Assembly (NCBI RefSeq): GCF_001659605.2
Contig: NC_035170.2
Location: forward strand, 1,488,001 to 1,552,000
Source: Manihot esculenta
Taxonomy: Eukaryota > Streptophyta > Magnoliopsida > Malpighiales > Euphorbiaceae
Length of the DNA stretch: 64,000 nt
Direction of reading: 5' to 3'
Part shown: positions 47,403-59,666 of the stretch, piece by piece
How positions within the stretch are numbered: the stretch's first letter is position 1
Layout of the letters: every line of letters starts with the position of its first letter
Program-made: the position numbers and the translations under genes
Notes under the pieces: generated by a model
What the model was told of the DNA's origin: nothing
The model's database searches: none
The model's input: only the letters and a program-made list of their open reading frames with translations

Positions 47403-50400
47403 ATGGAACTTACAGGAAGCTTAGCTCCATTATGGCCTTCTTCTGTCCTTCTTCTTCATGTCTTTTTCTTATTTTTTTTAACCATATTATGCCCACAACA
47501 AGCTGATTGTCTCACTCAATTGGGAAACGAGACTGATAAGCTTGCTCTCCTGGAATTCAAAGCCCAGATAACCAATGATCCAAATGACTTCTTCAGGTTA
47601 TGGAATGATTCTGTTCACTTCTGCAAATGGCAAGGAGTTGCTTGTGGCCGCAAACATCAGAGAGTTAGGTCTCTAGATCTCAACGACTTGAGCTTGTCAG
47701 GGACCGTATCACCTCATGCAGGGAATCTTACTTTCTTGAGGTACTTGGGTCTTGCAAGCAACAATTTCCATGGAGAAATTCCTAAAGAAATTGGTCAGCT
47801 ATTCCGCTTGAGAATTATCGAAATGCGGAACAACTCATTGAGTGGTGAAATTCCAGGGGACATCAGCAACTGCTCAGAGCTCAGGGTTATGAGTTTGATT
47901 AAGAACAACTTAGCAGGGAATATACCATCTCAGCTAGGCTCTTTAAAGAAGCTTGTAGTTCTTTATCTTGGCGGAAATAAACTCACAGGAGAGATCCCAC
48001 ATTCCCTTGGCAATCTTTCATCTCTCCAAGACTTTTACTTAACAGAAAATCATTTGCAGGGAAAGATTCCGACAGGATTGGGACAGTTAAGGAACTTAAC
48101 AGTCTTTGCTGTCGGAGCAAATAATCTGAGTGGTACAATACCTCCTGCACTTTACAATATCTCATCTATCACTACCTTTGAGACTACAAGTAATCAATTC
48201 ACTGGAAGTCTCCCAGCAAACTTAGGCCTAACTCTGCCGAACTTGCAAGAACTGTTCTTGGCTCAAAATGGATATTTTGGAAGTATTCCAGAATCACTGG
48301 CCAATGCTTCTCGGCTTCGGCTTATTGACATCTCGAACAACAGTTTCACAGGGCAATTCCCAACCGATCTGGGATATCTCAAGGGACTTGAATCGCTTCA
48401 TTTGGAGTTCAATTTCTTTGGCAGTAACACAAGTCAAGATTTGAGTTTCTTACCATCTCTTGCCAACTGCAGCAATCTGCAACAACTATACTTTGATGGA
48501 AACAATTTTGGTGGTGCATTGCCTAGCTCCATTGGCAATCTGTCTAATCTTGTGCAGTTAGGCTTCGGACGGAATCCAATATCAGGAACAATCCCAGAAG
48601 AGGTAGGCAATCTTGTCAATTTGTATCGATTAGATATGGATAGAAACCTTTTTTCTGGTAGTATCCCCATTTCTTTTGGAAAGTTACAAAAGCTGGAAAG
48701 GCTAACTTTAAATCAAAATCTACTTTCCGGAGAAATACCAGCTTCCCTTGGTAATATTACCACGCTATATTGGCTTGAATTAGAAGGAAACAAATTCCAA
48801 GGAAATATAACCCCAAGTCTTGGAAGATGCAGAAATCTTCGTTTCCTAGATGTCTCAAGAAATAAACTCACAGGCTTCATACCCAAAGAAATCCTTGGCC
48901 TTTCTTCTCTATCGGAAACTCTTAACTTATCACAGAACTCATTGACAGGTCCCTTGCCCATAGAAGTTGGCAGCTTGAGAAGTATTAATGCATTAGATGT
49001 CTCAGAGAACAAACTCTCTGGGGAAATTCCCCGAACAATAGGTGACTTATCTAGGCTAGAAATCCTCAACATGCAGGGTAACTTCCTGCAAGGATCCATT
49101 CCCTCAATTTTTGATTCCTTGAGAGGTCTCCAACGAATAGATCTGTCAAGAAACAACTTGTCAGGAAATATTCCAAATGAGCTAGAGAAACTTATGTTCT
49201 TGCAATATTTGAACCTTTCTTTCAATAATTTTGAGGGTGAGGTACCAAAAACTGGAGTTTTCAGCAATGCAAATGCATTTTCCCTTGTTGGAAATAAAAA
49301 TCTTTGTGGAGGTATCCCAGAATTGCAGCTGCCAGCTTGTCCTGGCAAAGAAGAAAAACGCAGAAGGCCTTCCGTTGTCATAGTCCTCACTACAACCATC
49401 AGTTCATTTATCCTTGTCGTGATAGCTACGTCCTTTTATCTTTTCTACCGACGAAAGTCAAAAAGGAATCCCATTTCCTCGCCTTTTATGGTGGATAAGC
49501 TTCCTCAAATTTCATATGGGGAACTCTTGAAAGCAACTGATGGATTCTCTTCAGAAAACTTGATTGGACAAGGAAGTTTTGGCTCAGTATATAAAGGAAG
49601 TCTTGATCAGCAAGGACAGGGTTTGGTGGCTGTAAAGGTACTCAACCTTCAGCAACATGGTGCTTCCAAGAGCTTCATTTCGGAGTGTAATGCATTGAAA
49701 AACATCCGGCATCGGAATCTTGTTAAAATCTTGACGTATTGCTCAAGCATTGATTTTAAAGGCAACGATTTCAAAGCTCTAGTGTTTACGTATTTGGCGA
49801 ATGGCAGTCTGGAAATGCGGTTGCATCCACAAGAAAATGGTAACAGCCAGACAAAGGAATTAAATTTTCTTCAGAGACTATGCATTGCCATTGATGTGGC
49901 TTCTGCATTACATTATCTTCATGACCTTTGTGAAACGCCAATCGTCCACTGCGACCTCAAACCTAGCAATATTCTTCTTGACAATGACATGACTGCTCAT
50001 GTTGGTGACTTTGGATTAGCAAGGCTCATTTCTGAAAGCACCAGCAACTCTTCTCAAAGCCAAATCTTCTCAACTGGTATAAAGGGAACAATTGGCTACA
50101 TGGCTCCAGGTAATATTTTGCACACTTCTTTCTTCTTTAATAGACACATATAGTAACTCTACGATCTTGATCATATTTTAATATAACTGGAGTTGTATGA
50201 ATTACAGAATATGGAGTAGGCAGCAACGTGACAACTTATGGAGACGTGTATAGCTACGGAATACTCTTGCTAGAGATGTTCACAGGAAAGAGACCAACGC
50301 ATGAAATTTTCACAGATGGTTTAGATCTCCACAACTTTGTTAAGGCAAAGCTCCCAGGACAAGTCAGGCAGGTTGTGGATCCCACATTATTCACTCCAGG

Positions 50401-50605
50401 AGAAGTGGAGGGAGCTACAACGGCAGCAGCAGAAAATATGGATGATTGTGAATGTATTGAGGATAGTATAGAAGAATGTGTTGTATCAGTGCTTCAAATT
50501 GGACTGGAATGCTCTGCAGAAGTTCCACAAGATCGAATGAATATGAGGGATGTAACAAGCAAACTAAATTCCATCAGGGTTTCCTTCACAGGCACCAGAA
50601 ACTAG
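47403..50605 (+). CDS. LRR receptor kinase, subfamily XII (Xa21/EFR type), RLK1
   Basis: A plasma-membrane receptor-like kinase of the class that senses microbial patterns. Exon 1 is 47403-50109, intron 50110-50207, exon 2 50208-50605; phase 1, joined 1034 residues. Parts: signal peptide (1-36, ending before LTQLGNETDKLALL); LRR N-cap with the Cys pair in FCKWQGVACG; about 22 LRRs of the plant LxGxIP type (about 90-620); transmembrane helix about 656-680 followed by YRRKSKRN; kinase with IGQGSFGSVYKG (about 719), VAVKVLN lysine (about 745), HCDLKPSN catalytic loop (about 849) and DFGLARL (about 868). The loop has Cys rather than Arg before the Asp, so it is a non-RD kinase, typical of immune receptors. 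The intron lies after GYMAPG, as in RLK2 and RLK3. No breaks. The ligand is unknown. Confidence 0.93.
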
Positions 50606-53343
50606 CTTCATATGGGTTTGATATGGCTTCCAGAATGAGTTATAGAGACTCAGAACATTGCAGTTTTTTCCTGTTCATGGAAAATAATTGAAGCTTTTGG
50701 CGATGTTAGAGGCTCTGAAGCTTGCTATTTTAGAGGCTCAGAACATGACCTATATTTTCTGTAATAGCCTAATTTTAAGCTTAAATAAATTTTGACTATA
50801 TCTTTCACGGAATTTAAAATGATCCAGCTAACTATATAATTAAATTTTCATTCTCTTAATTTTAAGAATATTCTTATTGTAATTTTATTATGCAAAATAT
50901 AATCACTAAATTAAAATTGATCACAGTTAGACTTAGATATTATAATTTATTAGTATTTTGAATAGTTTCACCTCATTTTATGAATAAGGAATACCGTAGA
51001 CTTTTTTAATAAACTCATTAATCTCATATATTTTTTAAGATAAAATACATGATTTTGATATTAATAATAAGAGATTGATTAAAACTGATTTAATAATTTT
51101 AATTATATTTTTAATTTAATATTTTTTGAGGGGATGCTACATTTTCAATGACGAACTTAATGCATTCATATTATTTTGATTGGGAAAAGTCGTCTTATGA
51201 ATGTGAACTATGGTAGCGTCTGTCTAGGGTTAGTAGAATCTTGAACTAGTCCTTGAAATAATCTCTCCCATTATTGACATTAAAAAGTCAAGTAAATGAT
51301 GATTTAAATATAGTATTAAATTATTTATATTTATAGTTGATTTTTGAAGTAAATGATAATTTTATTATTTAAATTAATTTTAACTAGAGTTAATTAAAAA
51401 AATCTCAAAAGCTATATATAAAATAATTAAATTTTTAAACAAAGGGATCGTAAATTAGATGATAATTTAATTTAAATTAATTTTATAGCTTGTTAAAAAA
51501 ATCTCAAAAGATAATAAACATGGAATAAGATTAAATTTTTTAAAGTAAATATTATATTAAACTGCATACTTAAATATTAGGTACATTTATGAAGTGAAAA
51601 AATTAATTAAATTGAATTAATTTAAAATTTTAGTTTAATTTAATTTTTATTTTAAAATAATTTTAATTATTTTGAATTAATTTTAAAAAAAATAAATCAG
51701 TAAAATTGAATCAATCCGTAATAATAATATATTATTTTTAATAATATAAAGAGATTAGACCATAATCAATATTAAAATATTTTAATTAAATTTTATATTA
51801 TCAATAGTAAAATATAAAAAATAAAAAATCTATTAAAAAATTTAATCGATTAAATTGAATGAGATTAATTCAATTTAAATTAATTTTTATTTAAAATTAA
51901 TTCGATTTAATTTTATAAATATTAAAATTTTAATTTTTAATTTTAAATCAAACGGATCAAAAGATCAACCCTACATTAAATTAGGAGAAGCCAATTGTAA
52001 CATTCAGTTGCTTGGTTGAATGTGAAAGCAATCATATTGGCAGAATACGATAATTTTGAATTGTATATAATATTTACTATGAAATTATTAAATAATTTGA
52101 AATAATAATTTTAAATCAAGTAGAAAGTGAGTTTAAAAAATATTTGGGCCAGTTTAGAGTTTCAATTGGTATCAGAATCACTATGAGTTAAATAAATTGT
52201 GCAGAATTAATGGGTCTGCGAGGAAAGAGATACTCGTATGAGACGAGGTGATACCTGATATATTAGCGAACCATGATACATGAGAGTCTGGTTCTGTTTT
52301 AGTAATTATATTCAATTTAATTACGATGAGAACGTCCTAAAAAAGCATAACATTCAAGTGTTTGCTTGCCGTCGAACATTGGTGGAATACGAAAATTTCA
52401 AATTATATATAATAATTAATATTAAATAACTAAATAATTTAAATAATTTGATTTAATTATTTTAAATTAAATAAAAAATAAATTTAAAAATTATTTAAAA
52501 TAGTTTAGAACAAACTGTTTAACCAAAACAATGACTTAGATTTTCAAATTGAATATATTTTCCATACTGTCTGAATCAATCTCTTGAAAAGGTGCTCCAA
52601 TATTGTGTGTGTGTTTTTTTTTAAATGTTGTGCTTATAATTTTTCAATTAGATAAAAATAACAATAATTGATGCATATACCTTTAGTACACCTCAATTGT
52701 ATCTTGTATCATTGAGGCACACAAATATTGTGCGGTCCACGTGATTTTAGTAAATCCATAAAGTGTGTCTGAAGAGCAAGGCGGATCTAGTTGAGTCATT
52801 ATATTTTTCCAAAAATTTAACAATATTTACAATTTAATTTTTATTTTTTTAGTAATAAATAATTTAATTCATGAAATTTTTATTTTGATAATAAAATAAT
52901 TCTTTTATTAATTTTATTATTAGTAACTGAGGTATCAATATAATTATAAAAACATTATTGTAAATATTAAAATTATAAAAATTAAATTATTATAAATTAT
53001 TAAAATTAAAGAGATTAAATTATTATAATAATAAAATTTTAAAAAAATTAAATTATTATACGCTAACAGTGAGTTTTAATTGCACTATTTTATTAATTGA
53101 ATGAGATTTTAAAAATTAAATTATTTCCCATTAAAAGGAACAAAGTCTAAGTTGTGTGTTTTTTTAAATTTCAAGAAAATGAGAAATATATTATAATTTT
53201 TCTTTTTTATTCTTAAATGTCTGAAAAGCTGGTTACAAGTCTTTGTCGTTAATAAATGTGCTTGCAGACAGCTCCACGAGTTGGCTTCTTATAACAATCT
53301 CTATATTAATTTCCCTATCCATTTGCATCCTCACCAAGAAAAA
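50606..53343. other. Spacer between RLK1 and RLK2
   Basis: Mostly AT-rich. Two related segments at about 51995-52095 and 52345-52450 (TAACATTCA, TGCTTG, GGCAGAATACGA or GGTGGAATACGA, then AATTATATATAATA) are direct repeats about 350 bp apart. They enclose a GC-richer block (52200-52320, with GTGATACCTGATATATTAGC). This could be a decayed transposon. 51640-51960 is a low-complexity aattgaatt block ending AAGATCAACCCTAC, possibly an old MITE. No gene is seen. Confidence 0.45.
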
Positions 53344-56300
53344 ATGGAACTTGCAGGCACCAGCTTAGCACCATCTTTGCCTTCCAGAATCCTTCATTTT
53401 CATTTGTTTTTCTTAATTTTTGCAACCATACTATGTTTCCAACCTGCTCATTGTCTCTCTAAGTTGGGAAATGAGACTGATAAGCTTGCTCTTCTGCAAT
53501 TCAAAGCCAAGATAAGCAATGATCCAAATGGCATATTGAGCTCATGGAATGACTCTGTCAGCTTCTGCAAATGGCAAGGAGTTACTTGTGGCTCCAAACA
53601 TCAGAGAGTTACGTCTCTAAATCTGCAGGGGTTGAGCTTATCGGGGACTATTTCTCCACATGCAGGGAATCTCACATTCTTGAGGTTTCTCAGCCTAGGC
53701 GACAACAGATTTCATGGAGAAATTCCTCAAGAAGTTGGTTACCTCTTCCGATTGAGACATTTCAACCTGAGCAATAACCAGTTGGGTGGTGAAATTCCAG
53801 GTAACATCAGCAGTTGCTCAGAGCTCAGGCTTCTAGATTTGATTAATAACAACTTGGTGGGAAAAGTACCTGCTGAGCTAGGATCTTTAAAGAAGCTTGT
53901 GATTCTTTTCATTGGTGAAAATAGTCTCACGGGAAAGATCCCAAATTCGTTAGGAAATCTTTCATCCCTCCAAATGATTTACTTGGCAGAAAATCATTTG
54001 CAGGGAAAGATTCCAAATGAATTCGGACAGTTAACAAGCCTAACTTTGCTTGAGCTCGGGGTTAATAATCTGAGTGGCATAATACCTCCTCCACTTTATA
54101 ATATCTCATCTATCACTTCCATTGGCACGACATTTAATCAATTAAGTGGGAGTCTCCCAGCAAACATAGGCCTAACTCTTCCTAACCTGGAACAACTGTT
54201 TTTGGCTCAAAATGAATATTTTGGAAGTATTCCAGAATCATTGGCCAATGCTTCTCGGCTTCGGCTTATTGACATCTCGAACAACAGTTTCACAGGGCAA
54301 TTCCCAACAGATCTGGGATATCTCAAGGGACTTGAATCGCTTCATTTGGAGTTCAATTTCTTTGGCAGTAACACAAGTCAAGATTTGAGTTTCTTACCAT
54401 CTCTTGCCAACTGCAGCAATCTGCAACAACTATACTTTGATGGAAACAATTTTGGTGGTGCATTGCCTAGCTCCATTGGCAATCTGTCTAATCTTGTGCA
54501 GTTAGGCTTCGGACGGAATCCAATATCAGGAACAATCCCAGAAGAGGTAGGCAGTCTTGTCAATTTGTATCGATTAGATATGGATAGAAACCTTTTTTCT
54601 GGTAGTATCCCCATTTCTTTTGGAAAGCTACAAAAGCTGGAACGTCTAACATTAAATCAAAATCTACTTTCTGGTGAAATTCCAGCGTTCCTGGGCAACA
54701 TTACGAACCTATATTGGCTTCAGTTAGAAGGAAACAGATTCCAAGGAAATATTACTCCAAGCCTTGGAAACTGCGAAAACCTTCGATTTCTAGATGTATC
54801 AAGAAATAAACTAATGGGCAGCATACCCAAACAAATCTTTGGTCTTTCTTCTTTATCAGGAACTCTTAACTTATCACAGAACTCATTGTCAGGTTCTTTA
54901 CCCTCAGAAGTTGGCAACTTGAAAAGTGTTAATGCATTAGATGTATCAGAGAACAAAATCTATGGGGAAATTCCAAAGACAATAGGTGATTGTTCCAGGC
55001 TAGAAATCCTTTACATGCAGGGAAACTTCCTGCAAGGAGCCATTCCCTCGTCTTTTGATTCTTTGAGAGGTCTCCAACAGATAGATTTGTCAAGAAACAA
55101 CTTGTCAGGAAATATTCCAAAAGAGCTAGAAAAGCTCTTCTTCTTGAAATATTTGAATCTTTCTTTCAACAATCTTGAGGGTGAGGTACCAAAAACAGGA
55201 GTCTTCAAAAATGCAAGTGCGTTTTCGCTCATTGGGAATAGAAACCTTTGTGGAGGTATTGCAGAACTGCAGCTGCCAGCATGTCCTATCAAAGAAGAAA
55301 AAGACAGAGGGCCTTCCATTGTCATAGTCCTCACCACAACCATCAGTTCTTTTCTCTTTGTCGTGATAGCCGCATTCTTATGTCTTTTCTATTGGCAAAA
55401 GTCAAAAAATAGTCCAACTTCCTCAACTTTCACAGTCGATGAACTTTCTCGAATTTCATATGGAGAACTATTGAAAGCAACTGACAGATTCTCTTCAGAA
55501 AACTTAATTGGACAGGGCAGTTTTGGCTCAGTATATAAAGGAACACTTGATCAGCAAGGGAAATGTTTTGTTGCTATAAAGGTACTCAACCTTCAGCAAC
55601 ATGGAGCTTCCAAGAGCTTCATTGCTGAGTGCAAAGCATTGAAAAACATCAGACATCGGAATCTTGTTAAGATCTTGACGTACTGCTCCAGCATTGATTT
55701 CAAAGGCAATGATTTCAAAGCTCTAGTGTTCAATTTCATGGAAAATGGGAGCTTGGAAATTTGGTTGCATCCAGAAGAAAATGGTAATAATCAAACCAGG
55801 AAATTAAACTTTCTTCAGAGACTATATATTGCCATTGATGTTGCTTCTGCGTTGCATTATCTTCATGACCATTGTGAAACACCAATTGTTCACTGCGATT
55901 TGAAGCCGAGCAATATTCTTCTTGACAGTGACATGACTGCTCATGTTGGTGACTTCGGATTAGCAAAGCTCCTTGCTGAAAGCGCCAATAGTCCTTCTCA
56001 AAGCCAGACTTTGTCAACTGGGATAAAGGGAACAATTGGCTACATGGCTCCAGGTAATACTTCCCAAATTTCTTGGATAAATAACTACATGTATCAGCAT
56101 GGCATATGATGCATGATGAGGGGGAAACAAGAGGAAGAAACCATTCTGATTTCTGAGACCTCTTAAACTTTGCATGTATTTATCCCTGAATTTTCACTGC
56201 AGACAATATGAAAAGATGAATGCATCCCATATTATTTTATAGATAGAATATTAAGTGTGTCAATCTTGATAAAATTTTAATGGAATTGGAGACATGAAAT

Positions 56301-56747
56301 GCAGAATATGGAGTAGGCAGCAGTGTGACAACTTATGGAGATGTCTACAGCTTTGGAATACTCTTGCTAGAGATGTTCACAGGAAAGAGACCAACTCATG
56401 ATGTGTTTACAGATGGTTTAGATCTCCACAACTTTGTAAAGGCTAAGCTCCCAAGACAAGTGATGCAGGTCGTGGATCCCACCTTACTCACTCCAGGAGA
56501 AGTGGGGGCAGCTACAGCAGCAGCAGCAGAAAATATGGACAATGATGGAAGTATTGACGATAGTGTACGAGAATATGTTGTATCAGTCCTGCAAATTGGA
56601 CTCAAATGCTCCACAGAAGTGCCAAAAGATCGAATGAGTATGAAGGATGCAACAAGCAAACTAAATGACATCAAGGACACTTTCCTTCATAGACATCAGA
56701 AAATAGTTCAAAATGGAAGCACAATGCAACAGCCACAACAACAGTAA
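53344..56747 (+). CDS. LRR receptor kinase, subfamily XII, RLK2
   Basis: I take ATG 53344 as the start because it is followed by MELAGTSLAPSLP and a hydrophobic signal segment, matching RLK1; the frame is open further upstream without an ATG. Exon 1 is 53344-56053 and exon 2 is 56305-56747, with a 251-nt intron; joined length 1050 residues. It has the same layout as RLK1: signal peptide (about 1-38), Cys pair FCKWQGVTCG, about 22 LRRs, transmembrane helix (about 656-682), IGQGSFGSVYKG, VAIKVLN, HCDLKPSN (non-RD) and DFGLAKL. The tail is longer than RLK1 by a Gln-rich end (MQQPQQQ). LRRs around residues 286-430 are almost identical to RLK1, while regions on both sides differ by roughly 15-20 per cent at DNA level. 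Intact and likely functional. Confidence 0.93.
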
Positions 56748-58234
56748 GCTACGAAGCACAATGAAAGTAATGTTGATATTGAAAATTTAAGGCTGCAGAG
56801 GTGCAATGTGCAAAAATGTAATCTATCAGTCCTCATAATAGAACTTGCATGATCTGCAGAACTACCAGGAGGAAGTTACAAGAACAACTAAATATCATTA
56901 CAGACTTTAAAATCATAGAAATTGAAAGTAAACATCGAAGCACAATACTTTGGCAACAGAGTATAGAAAGCATAAGAGGGTAAAATTCTTCAATCAAGAG
57001 TCTGAAAAGATCTCCAGACTTTGATTGATTACAAATATAAAAATAATTCTTCAATCAATGATTGATTACAAATATAAAAATAATTTAAAATCAATTATTG
57101 ATAAGCCAGTTATAAATATCGAAAACGTTTAGTATATTCAATATTTTTTTAGATTTTAAACTAGTCAAGAGACACTTGATTTATTTAAATTAGATTATAT
57201 CGTTCTTTAGTAGAGTTTTATGCGATCTAATTTATTACGGATTTAATCGATCTGAACGGTAATATATTATTCTAATAACTGTGCAACGGACTTTTATATT
57301 AATAATTAATAAAATAATAATAAATATTAGTAATAATATTAGAACGAATTAAAAAAATAATAAAATCACATAAATCTTACAATTAACTAAATTGAAACTT
57401 TAATTATCCTTTAACAGAAAAAAAGAAAGTAATCACACATGTTCATAGTTAAAACACCACATGAGTGTTTTCAGCCTTCCAAGCCTTTACAAATAGTTAT
57501 AAACATTATCAATATTATTTTTGGCTACTTGTATTTAAATTAAGTTAGGTCTCTTAACATGATGAAAAGATCACATTTTAATGTATTTGGCATTTAATCA
57601 CGGATCCAGAGCAGAGTGGTGATCTGTGTTGTTTGAAGAAGAAAGTATGCCGTTACGACGGTCTATGGTGGGCGGACGGCCACCCGTCGCCGGATTGCCA
57701 ACATCAATGGGGCTTGAGCTGCTCTTTTATATATTGGCCAAGCAAGTACTTGGCCGTACTCTTTGGAATATCCATGAAACACTTAATTAAAATTAAATTT
57801 ATTAAAAATAATTAAATATAAATAGTATTATGAAAAATTTATAATTTAATTCCTACATATTACTATTTTTTACAATTCAATCTCTATCTAAAAACTCAGC
57901 AAAACATCTATGAGAAGCAACATCACTTGTGGGTTTATTAATACAGGAGCACAATTTGGTAATAATAAATATTAGTTTTATTTTTCTGATTAGAATTTGA
58001 ATCTAAGAATTTTTTTCTTTTTTTATCTGAGGATCTAAGATTTTCAATTACAAAATTAATGGAACTGATACATAACTCGATTCCATCTTTATTGAAATCA
58101 GAATGTTCCTTACGATTTTCAGAACATTCATTATTATCTCTTCTTTTATCTTAACCCTGATAAACTAAATCTGAAGAAAGTTCACAACCTTCAAGCCAAT
58201 GTTCATCTTCATCTTCTCATCAGGATATCAAGAT
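56748..58234. other. Spacer after RLK2
   Basis: A short tandem duplication of TTGATTACAAATATAAAAAT lies at about 57022-57080. A GC-richer island (57600-57740) contains a short plus-strand frame from ATG 57647 (MPLRRSMVGGRPPVAGLP and on, about 48 codons) of unknown origin. The rest is AT-rich. Confidence 0.4.
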
Positions 58235-59666
58235 CTAGTCCGACTTATCGGAGGAATGTTGCAGGTCAATGGCGGCAAAGACGCTAGGCAATGTCCCACA
58301 ATCATAACCAGCGACATTAGAGAGCCTAGGCATGACAAATGCATAGAAAATGTTTCTTAAAAATTTTTTCCACCATTGAGAATCACCGACTTGCTGCACC
58401 CACCCTGATAGATACGACCCAGTGATAAGCATAGCAGCTCGCCACTTCCTTTCTTTCACATACCCATCAATGGCTCGAGCCATGTCCTCTGGAACAAGTA
58501 CTCCTCCATTTTTGATAAAAGAATTCCCAATGTGTCTGCCCAAAACAACTGCATCCTCCAGAGCTGAACAGCCACCTTGTGCTAGATCTGATGTCATTGG
58601 GTGCATGGCGTCGCCGGCCACTGTGATGTTTCCTTTGCTTAGATTTCCAAAAATGACATTCCATGGATGTCTAAACATCAATGGAGCCCATGTCAAATTT
58701 GAAAGATCAGCATGTCGAACCACGTCTAAGTATTCTTGGGGAAAATTCTCTGCATATTTCTCAATCACTTGTTTCCATATCAGTAGTGGATCTCTTGCCA
58801 TGTTTTCTCCTTCAAGGCAAGTTAAAAACCAGTATAATTCTTTGTGGGTTAGTGGGACGAAACCAGCCCTTTTGCCAACATCTGCAAACTGTGTGACTTC
58901 TTGCTTAAACCCATGGCCTTGCGGAAACACAGCCAACCCACGAACTGCTGCTCGACCTGAGTGGACTGGTGCAGACAGCCCTAGCCATTTGGCCACCACC
59001 GAGTTCACCCCATCACAGCCAACCAAAACCTACGTACAATAGTTTAAATAACACTCCAAATCCCAAAGATTACATTTAAAATCGATGATTTTGCAAAACA
59101 ATTACCTTTGATTTGATGGTAGTTCCATCTTCCAAATAAAGTACAACAATGGAAGTACCTCCAAGTTCTTGCTGTTCAATAGCAGTAAACTTGGAAGAAA
59201 ATCGAATTGAATCAGCAGGCAATTCTTCTGCCAGAGCCTCTAATAGAATTTTGCGATGAACTGATCTGGGTCCATGAGCTTTGCCTCCTTTTCCTGTGTA
59301 GAAGTTGATCTCTTGAACAGCTCCAGTAGCCACATCAGTCACAGTCCCCCTAATCATTATGAGTATTAAGAAGCAGCTATATATTAATTATTTAAAGAAA
59401 AAATTTTGAGTTATGATCAGAAAAGGCATAGCAGATTTTACGTACTTTGAGAAAGGAGGATAAATGGAAGTAAGCTTATCAGAAACACCAAGAGCATCAA
59501 GGGCGAGCCAAGCATTTGGAAAGAGAGATAAGGCTGCACCAGTGGATCGTAGAGTTTGTGATTTCTCTAAGATCAAAGATCGAACCCCAACTCTTTTGAA
59601 GGCTACAGCAGTGGCTAGCCCAGCTATTCCAGCACCAATAATCACCACATCTTCCACAACTTCCAT
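58235..59666 (-). CDS. FAD-dependent monooxygenase (plant MO/CTF2 type)
   Basis: A class A flavoprotein monooxygenase of the salicylate-hydroxylase-like plant family. Exons are 59666-59446 (ATG), 59349-59106 and 59029-58235 (stop), with GT-AG borders and phases 2 and 0; joined length 419 residues. Motifs: N-terminal dinucleotide fold VVIIGAGIAGLATAVAFKR (residues about 7-25) with LILEKSQ closing the strand; GPRSVHRKILLEALAEELP; the DG motif GCDGVNSVVAKWLGL; and the second FAD motif GDAMHPMTSDLAQGGCSALE. All expected cofactor sites are present and the length is normal for the family. A TATAAAT on the minus strand about 50 bp upstream (near 59716-59722) suits a TATA box. The substrate is not known from sequence. 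It is the only non-kinase gene in the receptor cluster and lies on the opposite strand. Confidence 0.93.

Noticed and set aside
58422..59042. 206-codon plus-strand frame
   Set aside because: Antisense shadow of the monooxygenase exon 3, which has clear FAD motifs on the minus strand.
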